Of a stretch of DNA of 64,000 nt, positions 53,464 to 61,800 are shown in pieces. The notes beneath the pieces were generated by a model. That model ran no database searches. It saw only the letters and a list, made by a program, of their open reading frames with translations, and was not told where the DNA came from. The stretch covers positions 372,001 through 436,000 of the forward strand of contig JAGYIN010000001.1 in assembly GCA_018402665.1 (NCBI GenBank). Direction: 5' to 3'. The position numbers and the translations under genes were made by a program. Every line of letters begins with the position of its first letter. Within the stretch, counting starts at the first letter, position 1. This DNA is from Schleiferiaceae bacterium. GTDB taxonomy: Bacteria > Bacteroidota > Bacteroidia > Flavobacteriales > Schleiferiaceae.

Positions 53464-54822
53464 TTACAGTTTCACCTCATGGTTTCTGACGAACCTAATT
53501 GATCAAACTCTTCGCTGTCAGGTAACCCAGGTTGCATTGCTCGTTTTCAAAGTTGTACCATTTTCATGTGCGGTTTTCGATTTTCTTTGCGGCCTTTTCA
53601 TAGCCGATTTTTGTGTTCAACGCGGTCACCAACAACATCAATGAATTATTCAAATGGTTCTCTATGGCCTTGTAGTTTGGCTCGATACCTACTGCGCAAT
53701 TATCATTGAACTTCACAAGCATCCTCTGATAAGCTCTGGCACTCTGTAAATACATTATAAGCCATGACCGGCTTAAAAACATTGAGTTCATAATGACCTT
53801 GAGCACCGGCGATACAGCAGTGTGGTTGCCCATGACCTGAGTACACCATAGTGATGGCCTCAGCCTGGGCTGATTTATTTGCCGTGGCATGATGGACGAT
53901 CCCGGCTCGTTCAAGCGCTGGAATAGTGAGTTCCCGATACCTGAAACGCGGACCTGAAGCCAACATGAATGTCATTCGCAATCTTATTCAAGCTTACAGC
54001 CAATGGTCTAATGCGCCGTGCGTCTCAGTCTCAACGCATCGTGTGCCGCTAGTGCCTCAAACTTATTTTCGCAGTACGGAATGGCATTCCGGTAAATTCC
54101 GCAATATACTTTGCCAACGTTTCAGAGAACCAAAGCTGACTGTACCCACAGCGGTTCCGGCCTAATGCAATTTCACTCATGTGATCGAGCGTGTTGCGCA
54201 AAGCTTTAAGTCCATGGTTTAATTGGCTTACATACAGAGAACTCCTGACTCCATAGTCAGTGGCGTCATCCATAAGGTGCGTACGCCAATTTTTTTACCA
54301 TTCCAGAACGCTTACTCTTTCGCTTGAAGCGTATCGCGCAATAGCTCAACAGAGGGGATCGTATTTTCTACAACTTTCTTATAAATCGTAATGTGCATTC
54401 CTGTTGAAGGTATCATTTGAGCTTTGGCTCTATTGACATCGTCGTTTGGGTGAAATGCCATTGCTCATCACCAAAAGCAATCAGCAGACGCGTCATCAAT
54501 GACCTCATTCGTGTTCATGTTGCTCTGCGTACCCGGAGCCTGTTTTGCCAAACTACCAGTGGAAACTGGTCGTTGTGCTTAAGGCTAAGATTTCATCACA
54601 ACCGACGCGATAAGATCGCGCTTCTCCACAGAGTAAAACGCCAGCGTCGCAGTTTGCATACGCTGCAGCCTTCAAATAGGCAAAACTCAATGATTTCGAG
54701 CGGCATGGTACCGGCAGGCCCGATCTGTTGCTTTTTGCGTGAACGCCCGTTTGTGCACCCCAATACTACGTCAATGGCACTTTTACTTCACCCATGGTGT
54801 CGTGTTCTATTCTGTATTCCAT
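53464..54822 (-). pseudogene. fumC: Class II fumarase gene broken by many indels
   Basis: Read on the minus strand from the ATG at 54822 to the TAA at 53464, the DNA encodes class II fumarate hydratase (fumarate to malate, TCA cycle) but in pieces that jump between all three frames. Recognisable runs are EYRIEHDTMGEV at the start, then FAYLKAAAYANCDAGVL, VSQLNHGLKALRNTLDHMSE, LAKYIAEFTGMPFRTA, GALxPLAVSLNKIAND, the signature GSSIMP, GAQGHYELNVFKPVMAYNV, FNDNCAVGIEPNYKAIENHL and ALNTKIGYEKAA. The 1359 bases are about 40 shorter than a normal fumC. Both single-base losses and gains occur. Amino acids between breaks look intact, so sequence error is a serious alternative to true decay. Confidence 0.85.
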
Positions 54823-54861
54823 GCTGTTCGCTTGTGTGATTATAGGATTTTATTTCTATTA

Positions 54862-54869
54862 CAAATTTA
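54862..54869 (-). promoter_or_regulatory. Probable -7 box of fumC
   Basis: An exact TAAATTTG (TAnnTTTG) on the minus strand, 40 bases upstream of the fumC ATG. No good TTG is seen at the expected distance, but the local sequence may itself contain errors. Confidence 0.4.
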
Positions 54870-54931
54870 AGTACAGATTTCCGATAGAACGATTTGTGTT
54901 GCTGGCCTTACACTGACTTAAATCAACGACT

Positions 54932-55115
54932 ATGAAATTTTAGGATTCCTCGTATTCTTAGTAGTAGCACTAATGGGCTTTTTCAATGTTGGCTTTTCTA
55001 GGCCTTTTGTTGGGTACTGGTTGACATTGATCGGCTTGTAGCCTTACCAATCCTAAGGCGCACGCGCTTATTGGTCATAGCAAAGACGAAACAGCAGAAT
55101 ACTTCTGCCGACTGA
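54932..55115 (+). pseudogene. Small membrane-protein gene, broken by two indels
   Basis: If one base is restored after the ATG (54934) and one more about 100 bases on, near the in-frame TAG, the stretch reads as a 61-residue protein: MEILGFLVFLVVALMGFFNV, a short loop, a second hydrophobic segment VGYWLTLIGLVALPIL, and a basic polar tail RRTRLLVIAKTKQQNTSAD before TGA at 55113. It points away from fumC. I do not recognise a family. The reconstruction is my inference, and a terminator follows at once. Confidence 0.35.
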
Positions 55116-55118
55116 TAT

Positions 55119-55150
55119 AAAAAAAGCCGTAACCATGGGTCGGCTTTTTT
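55119..55150. terminator. Bidirectional terminator right of the broken genes
   Basis: AAAAAAGCCG pairs with CGGCTTTTTT with an ACC/GGT extension of the stem. It can end the small broken gene (plus) and the arsC-like gene (minus). Confidence 0.82.
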
Positions 55151-55164
55151 GTGCCTGCATTTTT

Positions 55165-55512
55165 CTACAGTACCTCTAAAAGTTTTTCTGCCGGACGCGC
55201 CACCACTGCACGATCGCCATTGACCACGATAGGACGTTCCATTAGTTTTGGATGCTCAATCATCGCGAGGATAATCTCATCTTCATCCAGTTCCAACGTT
55301 TTATATTCTTCCTTCCAAACGGCTTCATTCTTACGAACGAGGTCTATCGCATCCATATCTAATGCATCTAAAACGCCCTCAAATTCTGCCGCACTCATGC
55401 TTTCCTCATCATTAAGGTACAGACGAATGGTATGTTGAACACCCTTTTCTTCCAGTAGTGCCAATGCTTCACGCGATTTCTGGCAACGTGGGTTATGGTA
55501 AATTGTAATCAT
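55165..55512 (-). CDS. ArsC-like reductase family protein
   Basis: A 115-residue thioredoxin-fold protein of the ArsC/Spx/YffB group. The active-site cysteine is Cys9 in HNPRCQKSREAL (C-x-x-S), and the family block ERPIVVNGDRAVVARPAEKL near the C terminus carries a conserved Arg. Glutaredoxin-linked arsenate reductases have this layout, but so do proteins with other redox or regulatory roles, so arsenate is not certain. No ars regulator or pump is nearby. It starts one base after the end of the upstream T9SS gene. Confidence 0.85.
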   Translation of the reverse strand: MITIYHNPRCQKSREALALLEEKGVQHTIRLYLNDEESMSAAEFEGVLDALDMDAIDLVRKNEAVWKEEYKTLELDEDEIILAMIEHPKLMERPIVVNGDRAVVARPAEKLLEVL

Positions 55513-55513
55513 A

Positions 55514-58500
55514 TTAATAGGTTATGTGTAAGGTTCCTTCTTCTGAGGTGATGCCGCATCTATTCTCCGCTTCGACTTGGTAAAAATACACACCTGGAGT
55601 GAGAATTTCGCCATCGTAATCTGCGCCCCAATTAAACGTGGGCGCATTGGTTTCAAAAACCTTTATTCCCCAACGATTAAATAAAATGACGTGGAATCGG
55701 TCCCAATCTTCATTCGTGTTAATGGTCCACCGATCGTTCACATTATCCCCATTCGGGGTGATGACGTTAGGTACGGTAAAGGGTTCCTGAGCAAAGAAGA
55801 TGTCATAAGTCGCTGTCAAGGTATCTGAGGTACCACAAATGCTGTCGTAACCCACAATGGAAATTTCATAGATGCCCGACTGTGCAATCTGAAGCGGATT
55901 AGCACTACCCTGATCCACACTATTGACCAGCCAACTGTGTCCCTGGAACACCGAATTGAATACAGGAATGAAATCAACAGTTTCGTCCGAAGTACACTCT
56001 TCAGGATCGCTGATCATATTCAAATACGGTGGTAATCTAAAAAACAAGGTGTCCGTAAAGGATTGCACGACATTACAGACCGTATCCACTGTGGTAAGGG
56101 TGATGACATTGTAGCCCGCCGAAGGCAGGTTGGTGATCACCTGGGGGGTAGTAAATGTTGCGCCCGAAATGGTCCAATCCAAAATGCGATCCGTTACTAA
56201 TGTGGAGTCGCTGGCATGTATTAATTGGGCCGTAACCCCGCGAAGCGGATCACAAAAATCATAGGTATATGAGGTATACACAGAATCGTAAGCAGGATTG
56301 ACTTGAACCGTAAAGGTGGCTGTATCCCAAGTATCACAAATGGTATCGTGACCGATAACCTGTACAGGATAAGTGCCCGGCGAGGCGTACACATGCCCTC
56401 CTTGAAGTGAACTATTCGTGGTCGTGTTTCCATCCCCCCAATACACGGTATAATCCTGAACATTAATGCTGGAATCTAAGATTGAAAATGTATTCGGCAA
56501 GCAGAAGACGGGCGGATCGGGCTGCACGGAAACACGCGCATTCTGAACATCCAAATCAATGACTGTGACTGCCAGGTTACAATTGGACGAACCGTTGCTG
56601 CTCGCGTATACATTATTAGGAAAAGAAGGATACGTGGATGTTCCGCCACAACCTGCACATACCGCCTGGAAAATTCTACCCGTCCGGTCAAAACGAGAGG
56701 TACCTCCGTCCACATGCTCGCGTCCCGTACCACCGAAGTAAGTGGCTAATCGCGGTGACTTCCAATCCGGATCTAGCACTAAAAAATAAAAGTCCCTTCC
56801 GTCGGTAGTGGTTTGAAACGCATTCGCACTTAGCGCCATATCCTCAGTATTCCCCTCTGGATTGGGCGATCCGCCCCAACCGGAGAAATACGTATTGCCG
56901 CAATCGTCTACCAGTAGAGCTGTAGGACTGACATCTACGGTAGCATGGGAGCTATCACCCCAAACTGCCGTTTTAAGCTTGATGAAACCCGAATTTCCGT
57001 CTTGCTTGTAGCGCTGAAAATACTGTGCACTACCTGGCTGACCCCAAGTCAGCGAATCGGCCACTAATCCGCCTTTGTGCTGACCTACTACGGTGACCAC
57101 ACTGGCTGTATCCGTTTCACTGTGTGTCTCCACAAAGAAATGCTGATTGTAGCCACTGTCGGCCTGAACATCAATGGCACTCATCACAAAGTTTACCGTA
57201 CCTATGCCCAACGGATCGAGATAGCCGGAAAGCAGCAGTGCATCTTGATCGTTACTTGTTGGAATGCTATTGTCATAAGCTACGTTTAACCAACCCATAG
57301 CAAAAGAAGAATCCGTATTAGGACCAATGGAACCCGAGGCGTAGAAGGGTGTGAATTTGAAGGACGGTGATGGAAAATTAAGACCTTGCTTGTCCGCAAG
57401 AGCGATACTGTATAAAGCTTCATTTCCGGAGGTGCCGGCGTATGTGCTGGCCAATAGTTGGGTTAAGTCTCTATTCAATACACTGATGACCCCATCTTGA
57501 CCTCCCTGATGTGTGGTTGCTGGCGCTATGGTAGGATACGAACTACTAAAAGTGCTGCTCACAAAATATACCGCACCGCCGTTGCGCTGGACTTCGATCT
57601 CGCCACGGAAACTATCGCCGTAATTAAAGCGTAAACTGTCATTGATGCCATCACTCCCCGCGCCACCTATGTAGGTAGAACCGACCAGCTGATTACCTGC
57701 TGCATTTATTTTTGAAACGAAGAGATCGGTACCCTGATTGAAGGTGTAGTATTCTGCGGTAATAGAGGCTCCGCCTGCAAAAGAGGTATCGTACGCCGTG
57801 GAGGTTACTCCAAAATCATCTGACCCAGTGGAACCTAAGATGTATACGTTGCCATTTTCATCACAATCCATACTGTACGGCTGGTCTAGGTTGGATCCGC
57901 CGAGGTACGTAGACCAGAGTAATTGGGAACCGTCGGCGGAAAATTTACTGATGGCCACATCAAATAGACCGCCGTTAAAACCTATATCGACCGCGCCCAA
58001 GGTTGTGGGGTATCCCGCACCAAAGGCTATACCCCCACCAATAGCGTTGCTGCTGTCGTCGAAGGTCGCTGTATACCCAAAGTTATCTACCGAACTGCCG
58101 GTATAGGTGCTGAAAATATAAATGGGGTCGATGGTAAGCGGTTCATCGCGTTGGAATCGGCCCAAATCATAGCTCAAATTTCCATTTACCTCCTTGTAAC
58201 GGGCGCGAACAGTACGCGCCTCTTGAAGCGCATAAGGCATCTCCTCCACAAGGGATCCAAACCGGGTCTGAAGGATCAATTCTTTCCCCTTCACCTGCCA
58301 ACCGTCTAATCCATGATAAGCAATAGAAATCTCTTCCGGATCAGCACCGGCGGCAAGCTCCCAATCAAACTTAAAACCACCGGCTGCTTCATATACCACT
58401 AAATCAATACCGGGATAAACATTCCTGGCACGCACCTTATGAAATGATTTCACTCCTGAACGCCAATATTTTTGCTTGCCTACAAAATAGCTTAAAGGCA

Positions 58501-58801
58501 CATCGTAGGGCTCTTCCCCCATCCAATGCATGGTTTGTGAAGATTTAAAAACCATCGAAAAATGGTGATAATGCAGTGTATCTGAATAGTGATGGTGCTC
58601 GCCTATGTGTTCACTGTGAAAATCAGCAGGATCTAGCACAGCGACCACCAGGGAATCTGGTGTGAGAAATAGGCTGTTAGGGCCCAATTGGATTTTAAAG
58701 CTAAATGGCTCCTGCCACTGGCCTTCATTGTGCACAAAACCCTGCTGCGCCACCAATGGCAGCGTCCATATTAAGGCAAGAAATAATTTCAAATTGCGCA
58801 T
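55514..58801 (-). CDS. Large SBBP-repeat T9SS type B surface protein
   Basis: About 1095 residues from the ATG at 58801. Signal peptide (LFLALIWTLPLVAQQ), then an N-terminal beta domain of the DUF7948 type (FVHNEGQWQEPFSFKIQ to PLTIDPIYIFSTYTG), SBBP-like beta-propeller repeats (about 240-720; LLWSTYLGGSNLDQPYSMDCDENGNVYILGST is a clear copy), a PKD-like domain (VYWGDGNTTTNSSLQGGHVYASPGTYPVQV) and a type B sorting domain (VPNVITPNGDNVNDRW, FHVILFNRWGIKVFE, GVYFYQVEAENRCG). Exported by the T9SS to the surface; probably adhesive or structural. Confidence 0.9.
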   Translation of the reverse strand: MRNLKLFLALIWTLPLVAQQGFVHNEGQWQEPFSFKIQLGPNSLFLTPDSLVVAVLDPADFHSEHIGEHHHYSDTLHYHHFSMVFKSSQTMHWMGEEPYDVPLSYFVGKQKYWRSGVKSFHKVRARNVYPGIDLVVYEAAGGFKFDWELAAGADPEEISIAYHGLDGWQVKGKELILQTRFGSLVEEMPYALQEARTVRARYKEVNGNLSYDLGRFQRDEPLTIDPIYIFSTYTGSSVDNFGYTATFDDSSNAIGGGIAFGAGYPTTLGAVDIGFNGGLFDVAISKFSADGSQLLWSTYLGGSNLDQPYSMDCDENGNVYILGSTGSDDFGVTSTAYDTSFAGGASITAEYYTFNQGTDLFVSKINAAGNQLVGSTYIGGAGSDGINDSLRFNYGDSFRGEIEVQRNGGAVYFVSSTFSSSYPTIAPATTHQGGQDGVISVLNRDLTQLLASTYAGTSGNEALYSIALADKQGLNFPSPSFKFTPFYASGSIGPNTDSSFAMGWLNVAYDNSIPTSNDQDALLLSGYLDPLGIGTVNFVMSAIDVQADSGYNQHFFVETHSETDTASVVTVVGQHKGGLVADSLTWGQPGSAQYFQRYKQDGNSGFIKLKTAVWGDSSHATVDVSPTALLVDDCGNTYFSGWGGSPNPEGNTEDMALSANAFQTTTDGRDFYFLVLDPDWKSPRLATYFGGTGREHVDGGTSRFDRTGRIFQAVCAGCGGTSTYPSFPNNVYASSNGSSNCNLAVTVIDLDVQNARVSVQPDPPVFCLPNTFSILDSSINVQDYTVYWGDGNTTTNSSLQGGHVYASPGTYPVQVIGHDTICDTWDTATFTVQVNPAYDSVYTSYTYDFCDPLRGVTAQLIHASDSTLVTDRILDWTISGATFTTPQVITNLPSAGYNVITLTTVDTVCNVVQSFTDTLFFRLPPYLNMISDPEECTSDETVDFIPVFNSVFQGHSWLVNSVDQGSANPLQIAQSGIYEISIVGYDSICGTSDTLTATYDIFFAQEPFTVPNVITPNGDNVNDRWTINTNEDWDRFHVILFNRWGIKVFETNAPTFNWGADYDGEILTPGVYFYQVEAENRCGITSEEGTLHITY

Positions 58802-58879
58802 AGTTAGCAAGATAGCTACTATACTAACAGCATCCACCCACTATTGTGCATTCAACAAACGCGATTACTCAACGCTTCT

Positions 58880-59995
58880 TTAATATTCATCAGTATTCAC
58901 GCTCTCGCCCTGCTTCATCAAGAATGCCTTAAGGAATCGTTCGATATTCCCGTTCATTACGCCATCGACATCAGAGGTCTCCTCTGCCGTGCGCACATCT
59001 TTGACCAATTTATACGGGTGCATCACGTAGTTACGAATCTGCGACCCCCACTCAATCTTCTTTTTCCCAGCCTCTATCTCAGCACGTTTTGCATTGCGCG
59101 CTTCGATCTCCATCTCGTACAATTGCGATTTCAAAAGCTGAATGGCTTTCTCCTTGTTCCCCAACTGCGAGCGCGTTTCTGTATTCTCAATGATAATGCC
59201 TGTCGGCTTGTGTCGTAATCGGACACCGGTCTCCACTTTATTCACGTTCTGACCACCTGCTCCTGAACTACGGAAGGTATCCCAAGTAATGTCACTCATG
59301 TTGATCTTAATATCGATGGTATCATCCACTAATGGGAACACATACACCGAAACGAAACTGGTATGACGCTTGGCATTCGAGTCAAACGGGGAAATACGCA
59401 CGAGTCGATGCACACCATTTTCGCCTTTTAAAAAGCCAAATGCGAAATCACCTTCTACCTCTATAGTTACTGTTTTAATCCCGGCAACATCACCTTCTTG
59501 AAGCACCAACTCCTTTGTCTTAAACCCTTGCTTTTCTGCGTACATCAGATACATACGCATGAGCATACTGGCCCAATCACAACTCTCTGTTCCTCCGGCT
59601 CCCGCGGTAATTTGAAGCACAGCACTCAGCTTATCTTCTTCGCCGCTGAGCATGTTTTTGAACTCCAATTCTTCAATCCAGTCCTCACACGCCGTAAAAG
59701 CCTCTTCGACATCCTTTTCGTCTAATTCCCCTTCTTTGTGAAATTCAAGGCTTAGCTCCGCTTCGCCAAAAAGCGTTTGAGCCTTCTCGAACCCCTCTAC
59801 CCAAAACTTAACCTGACGTAAAGCTTTCATGGTGATTTCTGCTTGCTTCGGATCGTCCCAAAACTCTGGTGAAGCGGTCTTTTCCTCTTCGTTTATGATG
59901 TGTATTCTCTTCTGTTCTAAGTTGAGATAGGTTTCGAGTCGTTCCAATCGCTCGCCTAAAGATTTTATCTGCTCTGCTGTAACCATATGGAACAA
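58880..59995 (-). CDS. prfB: Peptide chain release factor 2, no programmed frameshift
   Basis: RF2, 371 residues, releasing peptides at UGA and UAA. The stop-codon recognition tripeptide SPF ([14 protein letters not shown]) near residue 201 and the catalytic GGQ in [14 protein letters not shown] near 247 are present. The N-terminal coiled coil reads straight through YLNLEQKRI at the place where many prfB genes carry an in-frame UGA and +1 frameshift, so autoregulation by frameshifting is absent. A shorter start at 59986 (MVTAEQ) is possible. Confidence 0.95.
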   Translation of the reverse strand: MFHMVTAEQIKSLGERLERLETYLNLEQKRIHIINEEEKTASPEFWDDPKQAEITMKALRQVKFWVEGFEKAQTLFGEAELSLEFHKEGELDEKDVEEAFTACEDWIEELEFKNMLSGEEDKLSAVLQITAGAGGTESCDWASMLMRMYLMYAEKQGFKTKELVLQEGDVAGIKTVTIEVEGDFAFGFLKGENGVHRLVRISPFDSNAKRHTSFVSVYVFPLVDDTIDIKINMSDITWDTFRSSGAGGQNVNKVETGVRLRHKPTGIIIENTETRSQLGNKEKAIQLLKSQLYEMEIEARNAKRAEIEAGKKKIEWGSQIRNYVMHPYKLVKDVRTAEETSDVDGVMNGNIERFLKAFLMKQGESVNTDEY

Positions 59996-60043
59996 AGTTA
60001 AGCAACCCTTCTTATCTTCACGTACAATCTAAATGATGCATTT

Positions 60044-61063
60044 ATGTTTACTGTTGACCTTCGAAGCGACACTGTTACTCGCCCCAGCGACGCGATGAAA
60101 AAAGCCATGATGGAGAGCCCTGTTGGCGATGATGTCCTCGGTGACGACCCGACCGTAAAACACCTCGAATCCTTGATGGCAGAGCGCTTTGGCATGGACG
60201 GATCTCTTTTCTGTGTCTCAGGAACCCAAGCAAACCAGATTGCGTTAATGTCACACCTAAGTCCAGGTGACCAGGTGATTTGCCACCCGTATGCCCACAT
60301 CTACAACTATGAAGGTGGCGGAATTGCAGCAAACGCGCACGCCTCTGTGGCCTTTACTGGAGACGACCGTGGTATTATGCATCCAGAGGGTGTTCTTTCC
60401 TGTTTGAAAGCTGATGATATACACTTCCCTAAATCCAGCGTTTTAGCGGTTGAAAACACCTCGAATAAAGGTGGAGGCACCTGCTACGAATGGGAGGAGA
60501 TTGAAGCATTACGTGCAGTAGCTAGTAAAAACGGACTCTTGTTTCACCTTGACGGCGCTCGACTCTACAATGCATTGATTGCTAAAAACCATAGCGAAAG
60601 TGATTATGGCGCTGCCTTTGACACTGTTTCTATTTGCTTGTCCAAAGGGCTAGGCGCTCCTGTTGGATCTATACTTTTAGGAAACGAAGCCTTTATCGCA
60701 CATGCAAAACGCATTCGTAAACGGATCGGAGGAGGATGGAGACAGGCGGGATTCTTAGCCGGTGCAGCCATCTATGCGCTCGAAAATAACGTGGATCGTT
60801 TAGCCGAGGACCACGCCGCTGCTAAGGATATGGCTGAGTTTTTAGGCCAGCAATCTTGGGTAAAAAAAGTAGTTACCCCTGAAACGAACATCTTGATCTT
60901 TGGATTGAACGAGGATATTGACCAGGAAGCATTCATCAGCACCTTAGCAGAGAAGGGAATTGGCATTAGCCAGATGGGGCCAGGAAAATGCCGCATGGTC
61001 TTCCACCTTGATATTACCCCTGCGCACCTAAAGGAAGTAAAGTCCGTCTTAAGGACCTATTAG
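60044..61063 (+). CDS. ltaE: Low-specificity L-threonine aldolase
   Basis: A 339-residue fold type I PLP enzyme that splits threonine or allo-threonine to glycine and acetaldehyde. The opening VDLRSDTVTRPSDAM, the segment GDDVLGDDPTV, HLDGARLYNA (PLP-binding Asp and Arg) and SICLSKGLGAPVGS with the PLP lysine K201 are all typical. Length is normal. Divergent from prfB; a small zinc-ribbon gene follows 12 bases on. Confidence 0.94.
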   Translation: MFTVDLRSDTVTRPSDAMKKAMMESPVGDDVLGDDPTVKHLESLMAERFGMDGSLFCVSGTQANQIALMSHLSPGDQVICHPYAHIYNYEGGGIAANAHASVAFTGDDRGIMHPEGVLSCLKADDIHFPKSSVLAVENTSNKGGGTCYEWEEIEALRAVASKNGLLFHLDGARLYNALIAKNHSESDYGAAFDTVSICLSKGLGAPVGSILLGNEAFIAHAKRIRKRIGGGWRQAGFLAGAAIYALENNVDRLAEDHAAAKDMAEFLGQQSWVKKVVTPETNILIFGLNEDIDQEAFISTLAEKGIGISQMGPGKCRMVFHLDITPAHLKEVKSVLRTY

Positions 61064-61075
61064 TTTTCACAACCG

Positions 61076-61243
61076 ATGGGGAAAGTAAAGAAGTGTCCGG
61101 ACTGCAACGAGGAACATACTGTTATGTTCAGGGTACAATACAAACCTGCTGACAAAACCTGGTACTTCCTCTGCGAAGCATGCGTTTTGGAGGTCAAGCC
61201 TGGGAACAGCCACTACCGCTACGGCGGCACTTGGAAGGGTTAG
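61076..61243 (+). CDS. 55-residue zinc-ribbon protein
   Basis: A small gene encoding 55 residues with two cysteine pairs, CPDC (Cys7, Cys10) and CEAC (Cys33, Cys36), spaced as in a zinc ribbon. The segment MFRVQYKPADKTWYFLCEAC fits the beta hairpin between the knuckles, and the C terminus YRYGGTWKG is aromatic. I know no assigned function. It follows ltaE by 12 bases on the same strand, so it is probably co-transcribed. The even cysteine spacing and clean frame make a chance open frame unlikely. Confidence 0.72.
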   Translation: MGKVKKCPDCNEEHTVMFRVQYKPADKTWYFLCEACVLEVKPGNSHYRYGGTWKG

Positions 61244-61282
61244 GGACTAACTTCATCGAGCTAAGAAATAGGCTTATCCTCT

Positions 61283-61726
61283 TTAACCGCGTTGATTTCG
61301 AACTGCATCATAAGTCGATGCAATTAATTCAAAGGCATAACCACGTCGTTGTAAAGCAGCCGTTAGTTTTTCTTTAGACTTAGACTCAAACCAGCGCTCA
61401 ACGAGATAGCGTGCATTAGATGCGACTAGATCCTGATCTATTTGCCCCAGGATACGATCGATGGTCACTCTGGGAATTCTGTGCTCTTGTAAGCCCATGC
61501 GAATACGTCGCGGTGCCCATTGCTTTTGGTTCAATTTCCCTCGTGTAAACGCCTCCGAAAAACGATATTCGTCTAAAAAATTATCAGCCATGAGCTGAGC
61601 CACAACCTCCTCGTGCCGATCTCTAGGCAAACCCAACTGCTGTAACTTTCGCTCCACCTCAAACGGGCTTCGCTCTTGATACGCGCAAAATCGCTGTAGT
61701 TTTTGTAATGCTTCCGAAGTTGTCAT
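61283..61726 (-). CDS. recX: RecX family regulatory protein
   Basis: A 147-residue protein from the ATG at 61726, built of three-helix RecX repeats: ALQKLQRFCAYQERSPFEVERKLQQLGL, then FLDEYRFSEAFTRGKLNQKQWAPRRIRMGLQEHRI, then YLVERWFESKSKEKLTAALQRRGYAFELI. The order YRFSEAFTRGK-W-P-RIR-L is diagnostic. RecX modulates RecA filaments. recA is not in this window. Confidence 0.9.
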   Translation of the reverse strand: MTTSEALQKLQRFCAYQERSPFEVERKLQQLGLPRDRHEEVVAQLMADNFLDEYRFSEAFTRGKLNQKQWAPRRIRMGLQEHRIPRVTIDRILGQIDQDLVASNARYLVERWFESKSKEKLTAALQRRGYAFELIASTYDAVRNQRG

Positions 61727-61740
61727 GCTATTAAATAACA

Positions 61741-61779
61741 AAAAAACCCACAGTCGACATAAGCCAACGGTGGGTTTTT
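61741..61779 (-). terminator. Intrinsic terminator after the RNase E/G gene
   Basis: On the minus strand AAAAACCCAC pairs with GTGGGTTTTT around an 18-base loop, with a T-run at the far end. It separates the RNase E/G gene from recX. Confidence 0.7.
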
Positions 61780-61800
61780 CTCTTCACTGTTTACTGTTTT

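Noticed and set aside
54417-54839. A 140-residue open frame on the plus strand within the fumC region
   Set aside because: It is antisense to the broken fumarase gene, has no recognisable domain, and has low-complexity Ser/Leu/Arg composition typical of a shadow frame.
55165-55512. Arsenic resistance operon
   Set aside because: Only a single ArsC-like gene is present, with no ArsR, ArsB or Acr3 nearby; the family also has non-arsenic members.
61741-61779. Possible attachment site or small repeat near recX
   Set aside because: The stem followed by a T-run after the RNase E/G gene is a plain terminator.
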